Shown here piece by piece: positions 1 to 9,900 of a stretch of 25,564 nt of DNA; within the stretch, counting starts at the first letter, position 1, and every line of letters starts with the position of its first letter. A program made the position numbers and the translations under genes. This DNA is from Aureococcus anophagefferens (lineage: Eukaryota; Sar; Pelagophyceae; Pelagomonadales; Pelagomonadaceae): the NCBI RefSeq assembly GCF_000186865.1, contig NW_008705586.1, positions 99,619 to 125,182 of the forward strand, written 5' to 3'. The notes under the pieces were generated by a model that was given only the letters and a program-made list of their open reading frames with translations, ran no database searches and was not told the DNA's origin.

Positions 1-493
1 TAGTGATATTTAAACGATAAGGGTGGAGTTTGGAGAGAAGTGGCACGCGCTGCAGGCACTCATGGAAGCGTGCCCAGGGGGGTCGGGGAGGCCAGTACCT
101 GGAACTGCCAACATCCCCGCGTCCAGCGCCCGCGTCCAAGTAAGAATGTCCCCGTATAGGGAGGGTGGCACAGTCCCGAGATAGGGCAGCATAGCCCGAG
201 GCATGGAGCGTCGTCTCCCTGGGTAGCCGGGCTATCGCCAAGCGCACTTTGATTGTGCTTAATCACACTCTCGTTCTCAGGGCGGTATTCGCCGCTTTAT
301 CACGACGTATATCCTGCGATTATCGACCCACTTTTGATTATCCTGAAACTCAAAAGTGAACTTCAGACCCCAATTCCTCCACTGTATGGCACATGGAGCT
401 TGTCCGTTTTCAAAGTTTCACAACAAACTTGCTACTATCTTGGATCTGTATTGTAAAGCGCTAGCTTACTTCACCGGGCATGCCAGAGATTGT
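1..493. other. Intergenic left edge, no supported gene
   Basis: This stretch lies beyond the 3' end of the proteasome gene. Short open frames exist on both strands, but none resembles a protein family I know. A consensus-like splice donor (CAA then GTAAGA, near 156) follows an open plus-strand frame reading EFGEKWHALQALMEA from about 28. It could be the end of an exon of a gene lying further left, but there is nothing to confirm it. Confidence 0.4.
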
Positions 494-1540
494 TTAGACA
501 ATGCGCTCAAGCTCGGTGGCATAGATCAGATTTTCTGAAATAAGACGACGGGATGGAATCTCTTGTGACCTCGGATGACTATTCGTGTTGAAAATAATGC
601 GACCTTCGACCAGGCTCCACCCAGAGTGGCTCCGTGTAATGAACTGATTGAGCTCTTGTTCTGAATTGAACATCATCATCTCGCGTGCAGAGATACAATC
701 GAGAGATTCGTAGGCAGATTCGGCGCACTCAGCAATCGTGTCACGAACAGTATCCAAGAGCATCCCCATGAAATACGAGAAGTGCTCAGGTGCCGGCATG
801 CTGGTCTTGGCTGCGAGGACCTGGATGGATTCCATGTCGGGGGAAAAAAAAGAACGCCGGTCATGGACTTGATTATAAGTCCCTACCATTAAGAATTGTT
901 CTAGCGAGATTGAGAACTCCACCTCTCGGCATCTCATATCTGCAGGCGCCATCAGCTCCAACTACAGGCACGGAATGTAACCCCCCCCCCCCCGAGCACA
1001 CATGGACATCCCAATTCTATACACTGCAAGTTGCCTCGGAATGGAATTCTGCCAATCGATTCTCAACGATCAGGAAAAGCAGGTGGAGACCCAAGATTGT
1101 CTGTCGCAACTTTGACTTCGTGGCGAGCCTGTGTTAATAGGTATGTCAAAGTGAACACTTTAGAGAGCAATAAATAGTCACCCAGGAAGGCCATAGTATG
1201 CCTTGAGCTGAGACATGTTCCGCTGGAACCCTGCTGTATCAGAAGTATGCACGCTGAGCAGCACAGCTATCTCCAGCGTCCGTTCTACGGGTTGACATTA
1301 TTTGATCATTTGTCTGGACAAGTTATGTGCAACACTGACCAATACGACCAAGGAGCAACTCGCGCTCGCCTAACTTGTTTTGCAAAGACAACAGCAGAAT
1401 CTAAGTTTAACTGAGTAAGCTCTATCTCACGTTGCTTTAAAACCCACTTTAATGTTTGTTACCGCTGTCATTGCTTCCACGTAATCCCCCGCGCGAAACG
1501 AATTCTCTAGACCTCGATAGAGCTCATCACCCTCGGCCAT
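494..1540 (-). CDS. RPN12: 26S proteasome regulatory subunit RPN12 (PSMD8), six exons
   Basis: This is a lid subunit of the 26S proteasome 19S particle; it carries a PCI-type domain and helps complete lid assembly. Exons on the minus strand are 1540-1463, 1400-1349, 1284-1182, 1128-1035, 961-869 and 820-494. They join in frame to 248 residues, close to the usual 250-270. Family signatures appear in order: LERTLEIAVLLS, FQRNMSQLKAYY, ILGLHLLFLIVENRLAEFH, ISLEQFLMVGTYNQV, and near the C-terminus MLLDTVRDTIAECAESAYE and a final ELERIV. The 48-nt intron 821-868 is open in frame, and reading through it would insert 16 residues absent from the family, so I treat it as spliced. Intron 4 (962-1034) appears to start with GC. 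A GT donor after 1023 is the alternative and would add four residues (ATCS). That intron also holds a run of 13 C. The start is the ATG just before AEGDELYRGLENSF. Confidence 0.93.
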
Positions 1541-1807
1541 CTGGATGTTGCGATAGATAGCGAAACCTGAGCAGCAAAGGTATGCTTTGTTGGGGGCTCA
1601 AAAGCCCTCTATTTTAACTAGGGTAGACAGCATGCGGACTAACTAGACTAGATTTGGGGGCGGGGCGAGGTTTTTTGGGGCGTTCTAGTACGCCTGCGGA
1701 CGCGTGCGGCCGCGTGCGCAGTACAAATTCTGACGGTCATCGGAGAATTTTTTCTCAAAATCGGCCACAATGCCCGAATTTCGGACAAGGCGGCGCCTGT
1801 GGCGCTT

Positions 1808-1887
1808 GAGAAAATATTTTTCTGGGATTAGTGGCCTATTTTTCTGGGTTTAGTGCCGGGAACTGCGTTTCTGGGTTTAGTGACCGG
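1808..1887 (+). repeat. Left terminal inverted repeat of the Mutator-like element
   Basis: The inner 65 nt match the right arm with one mismatch (A at 1828). The arm is built of repeated blocks containing CTGGGTTTAGTG spaced 22-29 nt apart, and two more diverged blocks follow inside the element, near 1900 and 1930. Such sub-terminal block repeats often serve as transposase binding sites; that role is inferred here. Confidence 0.8.
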
Positions 1888-1985
1888 CGAACGGACCTCC
1901 TGGGTTTAGTGATCGGTCACGATGACTTTTTGGGTTTAGGATATTCAAACACGGCTCCGCTGACCGCCGACAGCAACGCCGTGGT

Positions 1986-2564
1986 ATGGCGGGGATCGCG
2001 ACGCTCGCGGCCGAGGCCGCCGCCGCGAGCGTCGCGCGCTTCCACGCCGAGGCCGCGGCCGCGCGCGAGGCGGCGGCCGAGGCGCCGCCGCCCGGCGCGG
2101 GCGACGTGCGGCTCGAGCGCTACAACGCCGCGAGCCGACTCTGGCACACGCTCGCGGCCCCGGCCGCGCCGCCCGCCGCGGCGGGGGCGGAGCGCCCCGC
2201 CGCCGAGGTCGCGCGGCTCGAGGCCGAGCGGCGCGCGGCCGAGGAAGCCCGCGGCCGCGCGTTGCCGCCGCCCCCCGAGCCCAAGGACGACGCGCGCGAC
2301 GCGCGCGACGCGCTCAAGGCGCACGGCGAGGCGCCCGTCGACGACGAGGCCGAGGCGCCCGTCGAACTGCCCGAGCTGCCCGTCCAGGACGACGACGCGC
2401 GCGACGCGCGCGACGAGGTCGTGGCCTGGGTCCGGGCCCACGCGGTGTCGGGCACGAGCAACACGATCAAGGAGATCTACGCGGCCGTCGCGGACCGCTT
2501 CGGCGTCGAGCTCACGAAGCCGTGGAAGATGCTCATCAAGCGCGTCGTGACCGAGGCGCTCAAG

Positions 2565-2603
<39 letters not shown>

Positions 2604-3330
2604 GCCGGCGAGGCGCCCGTCGAGGCGCCCGACGACGACATCGACGCCTACGACGACGACGACGACGACGCCTACGAGGAGGACGCGTCCGTCGAGGCGC
2701 CCGACGAGCGCGGCGTGTCCGGCGAGTCCGGCGACGACGACGACGACGACGACGGCCTTAAGATCTACGACGATTGCGACGACGACGACGACGACGCGTC
2801 CTTCGACGAGCCGGATCTGGAGCCCAAGCCCAAGCACAAGCAGACGCGGGACGACAGCGTGCCCTGGCGCACGACGAAGACGTGGACGGGCGGAACGTTC
2901 GACGAGAAGGCGCTGGACGACCACCTGGAGCTGCTCAGCGAGGACGGCTCGGAGTGGACCGGCGGGGGCGGCTACTCCCAGAAGTGCGGCGACCGGATCA
3001 TCTACAAAAAGTCTTCGACAGTGTCTCTCGCGCGCGCGCCTCCGCCTCCCGCGATCCCGACGCACGCGTCGCCGCCCGCGATCCTGCCGCACGTGTCGCA
3101 GGTGCAAGTGGGAGAAGAAGCTCAAGTGCCCGTGCAAGGTCCGCATCGTGCACCCGGCGGACCAGCCCGGCGTCACCTATTTTCAGGAACGCCTGGGCCA
3201 CGTGCACAACTTCGACGACGAGATGAAGACGTCCACGACGCTGCCGGTGAAGATCCGCGAGATCGTCGCGCCCAGGGCGCCAAAACCCAAAATCCCACCT
3301 TGTTGTTGTAAACTCAAAAACGCACTCTAA
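1986..3330 (+). CDS. Transposon-borne DEK_C / WRKY-FLYWCH-like zinc-finger protein
   Basis: There are two exons, 1986-3010 and 3102-3330, giving 417 residues. The 91-nt intron (gt at 3011, ag at 3100-3101) restores the frame and creates RIIYKKCKWEKKLKCPCK. Residues 1-142 are Ala/Glu/Arg-rich. Residues about 143-192 resemble the DEK C-terminal DNA-binding fold (IKEIYAAVADRFGVELTKPW). Residues about 193-275 are long Asp runs encoded by GAC repeats. Residues about 330-380 form a possible zinc finger with Cys343, Cys351, Cys353 and a His375-Val-His377 pair, in the C-x-C...H-x-H style of WRKY/FLYWCH/FAR1 domains found in Mutator-like transposases. No catalytic DDE domain is present. The gene lies wholly between the element's terminal repeats, with near-complete G/C at third codon positions, unlike its neighbours. 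Function is unknown; DNA binding is inferred. Without splicing the frame would run to 3311 with an unlikely tail. Confidence 0.6.
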
Positions 3331-3349
3331 AACCCAGAAACGCAGTTTC

Positions 3350-3429
3350 CCGGTCACTAAACCCAGAAACGCAGTTCCCGGCACTAAACCCAGAAAAATA
3401 GGCCACTAAACCCAAAACAATAGGGATCC
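3350..3429 (-). repeat. Right terminal inverted repeat of the Mutator-like element
   Basis: This is the inverse of the left arm and shows the CACTAAACCCAG blocks on the plus strand at about 3355, 3381 and 3403. A further block, CTCTAAAACCCAG, lies inward near 3325, just at the 3' end of the internal coding region. The arm ends next to the 9-bp duplicate GTGGCGCTT. Confidence 0.8.
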
Positions 3430-3451
3430 GTGGCGCTTCGGTGGCGCTTCG
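3430..3451 (+). repeat. Target-site duplicate in an 11-bp tandem repeat
   Basis: GTGGCGCTTCG occurs twice in tandem here, and its first nine bases are the same as 1799-1807 on the other side of the element. The extra tandem unit either predates insertion or arose later by slippage. Confidence 0.7.
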
Positions 3452-3615
3452 GTGTCATTGCGGCTGCGACCGGCGGGCGCCAAGGAGCACGGTGTACTGG
3501 TTTCTTCAAGTTCCAGGGATTTGTAGCTTCAACTCGATGATTAAAGTTCAACAAAATCTTCATGTTGAACGACTAGCTAACTAGATTTCAGCCCGGCCGG
3601 GGCAGGTTAGTGGTG

Positions 3616-3767
3616 AAAGTTACGGGCACCGTGGCACGTTCAACACATCACCCGGTTGACTCAAACCGGTCTGGAAGGCCGAGAGGTACTCCTCGACGGC
3701 ACCCATAACCGGCCAAAGTTCGAAATAGCTCGATCGCGGGGAATTTAGCAAGGCTATTCTCTACATG
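3616..3767. repeat. Dispersed repeat, copy 1
   Basis: This copy matches 25167-25310 with three substitutions over 144 aligned positions and one 8-nt insertion here (3630-3637, CGTGGCAC). Both copies end at the same CTCTACATG. The copy sits about 190 bp outside the Mutator-like element. It contains no intact ORF, since the insertion shifts the frame that is open in copy 2. It may be a fragment of an unidentified mobile element. Confidence 0.85.
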
Positions 3768-3911
3768 CTATAGGGCTATTTCTACCGTCGGGGTCTTTTA
3801 GCATACTCGGATTCTAACAGGTGTCTGGCGTTCACCGTGGGCTTCTCGTACGCCCCCCCGTGTTTCGTGCACTTCGCCGTGGCGCGAAAACGTCGACGGC
3901 TGACGGTCAGA

Positions 3912-3943
3912 CTTGAGCTTAGTCCTTCTTGAGCTTAGTCCTT
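3912..3943 (+). repeat. Perfect 16-bp tandem duplication before INCENP
   Basis: CTTGAGCTTAGTCCTT occurs twice without a gap, ending 35 bp before the INCENP start codon. It probably lies in the promoter or 5' leader; no role is demonstrated. Confidence 0.8.
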
Positions 3944-3978
3944 CCACCGTTGGCGTTCACCGACGGCCCGTTAGCTCC

Positions 3979-5466
3979 ATGGCCCGTACAGATTATGGTC
4001 GTACCGACTATGTTAGCTTGGTTCTTAATCGACTTGAAAAGCTATGTGATAACTATATATCAAAAGCACAAGATCTCGCGAGCGCAGATCGAACGCTGCT
4101 AGAGGAACAATTAAATCATACCCGTAAAAAGTTGCGTGGCCCTAACGGCGCTTCGATGCGGAATCCTTTGACGCAAAAGAATGTAGTAGGAACCAACGCA
4201 TTACCCACCGTCTTGAAATCACCTCAAATTCCGATGGTTGAATGCATGCTTTTAAAAAAATTTCGAGACAACGCTCGCAAGTTAACTGAGATGTTATTCA
4301 CAGTATGCCCCTAGATCTGGGGCGGTAGGGCAGAGTCCTTTTAGGTATATCACTCCCTCTTATCTCCGCTATACAAATTCAGGTACACTTTCAAGGACCT
4401 CCAGCGCGAGCTCAAAGCCCGCGGCCTTCGTGCATCCGGGAAAAAGCAGGAGCTCAAAGATCGCCTTGAGGCTTCGTTGGCGCAAGAACTTTCCAGTATC
4501 GCGGCCAAGAATGCCGAAATAAATACCAACATATGTATCAATGATTGCGTGACTCAGGAATGTATGATTAAGGAGCTACCTGAGGCAATTACAGCTCCAG
4601 CAGTGACCGGTGTGGCCGTGGCTTCAGTAACTGCTCCAACAACATGGAAGATCATTCCTGAATCCAATTCATTATCAAGCATATCTTCTGGACTAGTCGA
4701 CAGCGAAGGCCCCAAATCAGCTCCGGAGAGTCTGCCATATCCATCTGCAGGCAATGCTGAATTGAGACCTGCCGAAACAACAAATGCGCCATCTAGTTGC
4801 CTATCAGAAGCTCGGGCTCACCAGGCGGGAGTGCAGGATTTCGAGCAAGAGGGACAACTTAAAAAGGAGCGCGAGTGCACGATGAATGAAGATGCGGTGC
4901 GTCGGGTTGCAGCGATAAAGCGTCGCGAAGAAGCTGAAAAGCGCCGGCAATTCCAAGAGAAAGATCAGTGCCGTGTAGATAAAGCTGCGTGTGAAATATC
5001 ACGGGAAACCCCCATCGTCGAACTTCCAGCATCCATTCACCAAAATACACTGATTCCCGTTCTAACTGGAACCAAATCTCTCACTCCCGGACCAGATATT
5101 CGTGAAGAACCGCATAAATCTTTGCCGAAGGCCATGCTCAAGCCCCTTTCGCCGATTGACACCTACGAGATCAGCGATCGCGAAGAATCAACGGACGATG
5201 ACGAAGACAATGAAGACCGCCGCCACAAGCACGTGCCTGCCTGGGCGAGTGGGACGAATCTCCGCGAGGCGCTTCGTGCCCAGGCTAATTCAGATCCATC
5301 TGCAGTCTTTTTAGTTGGTGCCTCATCGTGTGATTTAAAAAATATTTTCAAGACTGATCGAGCCTTCAAAAAACGCACCTCTAGCCAAAACTGGGGAATG
5401 GATCTTAGCACCCAAATAGAGAGGCAGAAATATCGCGCAGAGATGGGCTTCACGCCCCCGAAGTGA
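3979..5466 (+). CDS. INCENP: Inner centromere protein (INCENP) homologue with SAP domain
   Basis: INCENP scaffolds the chromosomal passenger complex and activates Aurora kinase at centromeres and the spindle midzone. Exons 3979-4302 and 4345-5466 give 481 residues; the 42-nt intron (gtatgc...tttag) removes an in-frame stop. A helical N-terminus (about 10-50) may be the passenger-binding part. A SAP motif, FKDLQRELKARGLRASGKKQ, lies at about 122-153 and would bind DNA. A highly charged helix at about 277-324 matches the family's single-alpha-helix region. The C-terminus holds the Aurora-binding IN-box: VPAWASGTNLREAL (405-418), DLKNIF (438-443) and KKRTSSQNW (450-458), with the TSS that Aurora phosphorylates. 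The start is the ATG at 3979 (context CTCCATGG), because upstream frames lack ATG. The IN-box identification is strong. The SAP domain is not part of human or budding-yeast INCENP as I know them. Confidence 0.85.
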
Positions 5467-6934
5467 TGGTTCCACTTGGGAACTTCCTATGGAACTTCTT
5501 GTGCCTGGGCAGTCGAGTAAACTACGGAGCTGCTTTCAGAGGTAAATATCGGGATTCAACTGATGCATTTCCGTGTTGCGCTGATGGCAAATTCAGCATC
5601 TGGTGAGTAGATATCATCCGTGTCAACGGTCCTTCAGGTAGCAGGCTGGCCGGAAAGCGCTCGAGCGGCTAATTAGGGCATGGCCGTCGGCGTAGCTCCA
5701 GAAAGAAACACTCCCACGGAGTCGACTGAAGTCACTCAAATTCGAGAACACATCAGCCGCGGGCGCGGGTCTTGGAAATTCTAAGTTCAGGCCCGCTGTA
5801 GAGAGCTCTCTATAGTTAGGGGAATATGAGAGTATCCCTAGTTAGGACCCCGCGGGAAATACTAGTCCTACATAGCCCCTACTGTGCGCTTCAGTTGCAA
5901 AGGATCAACATAAAACCAGCTTTCCGGCCCGTCACGCCGTGACTCACGGCGACCAATATCACCGGGAAAGCAGATCCACCCGTTCTCCTGGCTCCTCGTG
6001 AAGCCCTGCGGCCCACACACTGCCTTGTGGCGGCTTCTGGCGGCCACAAGTAACTTCAACATAGAGCTGCATGTTCAACTTGCACTTCAATATTGGGTCG
6101 GGCAGGGCGCGTTTCAGCCACTTCTTTGCTCTAGGATTGTTGGAATAGACCAGAAGTGTATGCGGAAGCTTTATTCCAACGGATTTGCACGCGTTTTGTG
6201 ATCCACTAATCGAATTTTGTTGATCCGTTTTACGAAGCGCACAGTAGGAAAACATCCTGAGCTAGTTCTCTGGCACGTCGCTGTGACGCTAACCAGACAG
6301 ACACCACAGACACAGAAGGGCGCTATGCTCTCTGTCCCTGCTTGGCAGTCACTCCTTCAGTTCGCTGTCTATAAGACTTGAAACTGGACCATGGTTTATC
6401 TGGGCTTACCTCAGCTGCATTGAGTACAGCCTTTCCCCCCCATCACCTGCTGGTCCTTTACCCTCGCTGAAACGCTGCCCTCACAAAATGCCAACTACGG
6501 GATGTGGGATAATAATCGTGGCGTTGTTAAGGGCATGATCGCATCTCAGTCAACGAAGTTGTGCGGCCCACGAACGTTCCTCGGTGCTTGCTCAATCTCT
6601 CCATCTCTCGGTTAGTATTGAGGTGGGTTAGAGGTAGACAGCTATCAGAACATATCTGCTGCTGACAAGAGAGAAAGTAGTGACGTTCCACGGACTCAAA
6701 AGGGACAAAATTGACGACATTCCAACCCACGCGGGATCTAACGAAATTATGGGATCGCTGAATTTTCCTCATCGACTCAAGTTTGTCACAGCCGAGGATC
6801 AACTATCGACCAATTTCAGTTCGATCGAATCGTGCGCCTGGGCCCCGGGCGGCGCCCAAACTAGGTCGCGCCGCGCTCAAACCCGGGGCAGAGGCTCGAA
6901 GCCGCCTGCAGAATGCAGTCGTTCCTCCGTCGCA
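5467..6934. other. Convergent intergenic region with weak minus-strand ORFs
   Basis: This is the gap between the 3' ends of INCENP and TRAPPC8. It holds a 14-bp perfect palindrome TAGAGAGCTCTCTA at 5799-5812. On the minus strand two overlapping open frames, 6255-5959 (98 residues, with PRAKKWLKRALPDPILKCKLN) and 6062-5868 (64 residues, with SQENGWICFPGDIG), look somewhat coding-like and could be exons of one small gene. I recognise neither and could not settle a junction. The stretch 6260-6800 shows nothing convincing. Confidence 0.4.
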
Positions 6935-9900
6935 CTAGCCCGCTATTACTTCCCGCTTCCTGGTGTCGCTAAGATAATCCCTGCCGGGAAAATATTGCGA
7001 AGAAGAGTCTTCAACTGTTAAGAGGAACTGGTTCTTGAAGATAAATGTAGGGCCTTCAGCTAGGGCATCGCAGATCCTCGGTGCGACTCTTGTGGTATCC
7101 GATTTGGAGCTTAGATCAACAGGCGACATGACAGCCCTGATAGCAACTAGTGCACCTAGGTCGAAGACACCAGCACGGGCGACAGATGCCTTGAGCAAAA
7201 TGACACGAGGACTTGCACCAACTGTGAGCTTTGGAAAGCGACTCTTCGTCTGACCGCACCAGTGGACGTCGCCAAATTCGTCGTCTATGCACGAAACTTC
7301 AACCGCTAGGTCCGTGCCAATTCCGTCAAGCATGAGTGTATTCGCAACGATGGCAGTGACGGACACAGTTGCACGGCCATTGCCAATGTCCTCAACATGG
7401 ACAACGGCAAAATCGAGCGCGAGGGATATGGGACAGCAGGGCCAGGTGCACCCAGGTACCTCCTTGACTCGCGACGCCAACGTTTGACCAATCGGAACAC
7501 TGAGGACATGGTGCTGGCCGCAGACCTGGGGGACTACGTGGCACTCGCTGGTATTTTCATCACTTGAAGCCCACGCAACAACGAGCGCTATGGCACTCCG
7601 AGGTAATGCAGCCTCTAGAGCGGCGCATGCCAAACGTGAAGCACCTCCCTTTGCTTTCGCAACAGCATCGCCCTCTCGGGTCCTCGTTGGCTCCATATCG
7701 ATGTCCTTTGAGCGCGCCTCCCTCCTGATTGCTTGAATTGTTCTCGGAGTCGCGCGTGCATTATCAATCAGCTGTGCATCACGCGCGCGCCTACGTGAAC
7801 AAGCTCTTGTGCTCGGTGCGTATCTTATGTCTCGATTGACGGTGGCGCAGTGAGACGCACAGAAGGTCATCCTCAAATCGCGATGCTGCATGTTCGACCC
7901 TGAAGAGGTCTATGTTGATATCAGAGCCAGCAGACCAGGCTGTGCACGTCGTGCGACGAGCTAGCAGAGTATAATGGAGCGCAAGCTGTTCCTGCCGGCC
8001 CACTCGAATATCGACAGGTGCCGAAGAGACGGGTACCTGGGTATGAGTAGGCTGCCCGTCCATGGAAGGGCATCGCTCCGGCGAAGTGTCGTGAGCTGGC
8101 TCGAGCAGACCATGGGGGCTGAGAGCATCGTGGAGCTGCCACGTCCCATCACCGAGGGCATGAACGTGGGTCACCCTAAGGGCCCGTCCTAGAGCACTGG
8201 ACACGCCTCCATCTGCGCAATAGTAGTTGGCGAGCGTCATCGATAAATGATGTGCGTTGGGGCGATTAAACTTGGGGATGACCTTGATAGTCTCTAACGT
8301 GAGAGATGGGAGAACGGTGATGTCAATGCAAAGCGTCACGCGTCGGCTCAAGGGCGGCAGGTCAATTGCGTGTGGGTCACGCGACATGGATGACCTATTC
8401 GCAGCATCCCCAGCCTCTAAGTCATTATCTTGAAATGGCGGCCAACAACGAGGTACCTCTGGCTCGAACTTCGGCCCCAACGGAGCGTACTGCACAAGAA
8501 ATTGCAGTTGGTGTTTGCCTCCAGCGCCCTGTGCACGAAACAAAACTGGGAGTGACGCAGACTCGCCTCGCCCGAGGACCATTGGATTACCGTGCACATC
8601 AATGGCACGCCAGGAAAGACCTGATGCGCCAAGGGCGCTGTGTGTCACAGAGACATCGCCCCTGGGCGAATTGACGCCTATTTCCCCACCGACTGCTATC
8701 CATGGGAGATTGCAACGGACAAGCATGTCTGATGCAGGCGCGCGCCCGATGTTAGCAAGTTCCAGGATTCCTCGTCTGACCTCCCCATGAAGTGCAGCAA
8801 AGCTTGAGGGCCTCGGAGGGGCACCAGGAGTATCCCAGGCCAGTGGGGCACCGTTGTCGCCAAAGCCATGGATACGTGCAATTACACGCGGTAGATCACC
8901 AACAACATGGACTGCAAGCGATGCGTCAGGGGCGCGTATGCCGGAGGCACGCTCCTCGCGCGTCCGCCGAAGGCGTGGACCCTGGCGTACGAACGCCGCA
9001 GCACCCCAGATCTTACCGCTTAGCTTCCATCGGACGCCCACGACGCGAAGTGTGCCATTGAGCGCCGAAACACCACACCGGAGGCGGACGAGTGCACCTC
9101 CGAGTTCCCCCCCCCCCCCCCCGGGCGGTAAGGTCACATGGACATGTTCCACGATGTAAGGCGAGCTAGATTTGGGGTCCGCATCATATGAGTCTGTAGC
9201 CGCTGTGAGCTGGGCGAGGAATGGGTCGCAGTCTTGTTGTGGTTGCGTTTGAGTAGTTCGACTCTGTGATGAACTCCATGAACGGTGCGCGGCGTCTGAA
9301 TTATGAGTGAGCGAGGAAGATCTACGTGCAAAGTCAATGCCTTGCTCCAGTGTGCAGACAAGGTGAACATCAGAGAGCTCCACAGGGACTGCGAACGCAT
9401 TGCGGAAAACAACCTATAGACAACGCTCTCGAGACTCGATATTACTTCAAGGTGCGCGCGCGATCAGATACTCGGGCTAGGACGTCTATATCAATCGCTT
9501 CTCCACGTGCGATCCAACGCGGCCAAGTTGCACGTCGGGCTTCGAGATGACCTGGATCATTGAGTGAATCCACACTGCGCTCATCCAAGAGAAGGCGGGT
9601 CTTCAGGCCAGCGTCACTAGAGCCAGACTCTGCCAGTTCGAAGATGGAAATCCCCCGTCGCTCTGCAGCTGCCTCAGCGGCGAGCTGAGCATCGACGCAT
9701 CTAGCCCGGAGCTGGGCTCCAGGTTGCATACTTTGGCGGCTTTGAGCCTCGAACATATCCACTGCGCGTTTTTCAATATTCAACCGAGTTCGGAGGTCCC
9801 GGGCCCATGCAACTCCTAGCCCGCGTCCGCCCTCACCAACGCCCTCAATAATCTCATCCGTCGTCCGGACTATGACTGCATCGTGAACAATGACAGGAAG

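Larger units (their letters stand above)
1808..3429. mobile_element. Mutator-like DNA transposon carrying one gene
   Basis: The arms 1823-1887 and 3350-3414 are inverted repeats matching at 64 of 65 positions. The next 15 nt outward still match at about 8 of 15. A perfect 9-bp direct repeat, GTGGCGCTT, lies at 1799-1807 and 3430-3438. These positions are exactly equidistant from the inverted-repeat centre, as expected of a target-site duplication. Long terminal repeats with 9-bp duplications are typical of Mutator-like elements. The single internal gene has a DEK_C domain and a Cys/His finger but no recognisable DDE transposase, so the element is probably non-autonomous or has captured a gene. 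Its base composition (GC-saturated third positions, long GAC runs) differs sharply from the flanking host genes. Confidence 0.75.
3430..3978. other. Intergenic region upstream of INCENP
   Basis: This stretch holds the tandem target-site unit, the dispersed repeat at 3616-3767 and, nearer the start codon, short direct repeats: TGGCGTTCACCG at 3826 and 3951, and the 16-bp tandem at 3912. No open frame with recognisable content was seen. Confidence 0.5.

Noticed and set aside
790..1137. 115-residue plus-strand frame over the proteasome gene
   Set aside because: It crosses three RPN12 exons and the C-tract in the antisense direction and shows no family features.
1823..1940. Interstitial telomere array
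   Set aside because: The GGGTTTAG words are separated by 22-29 nt of unique sequence and are mirrored at the other end of a 1.6-kb element, so they are terminal-repeat blocks rather than a telomere tract.
1917..3176. Minus-strand 419-residue frame opposite the transposon gene
   Set aside because: It is Val/Arg/Leu/Gly-rich because it is the complement of GAC and GCG codon runs; the plus strand carries recognisable domains and a sensible intron.
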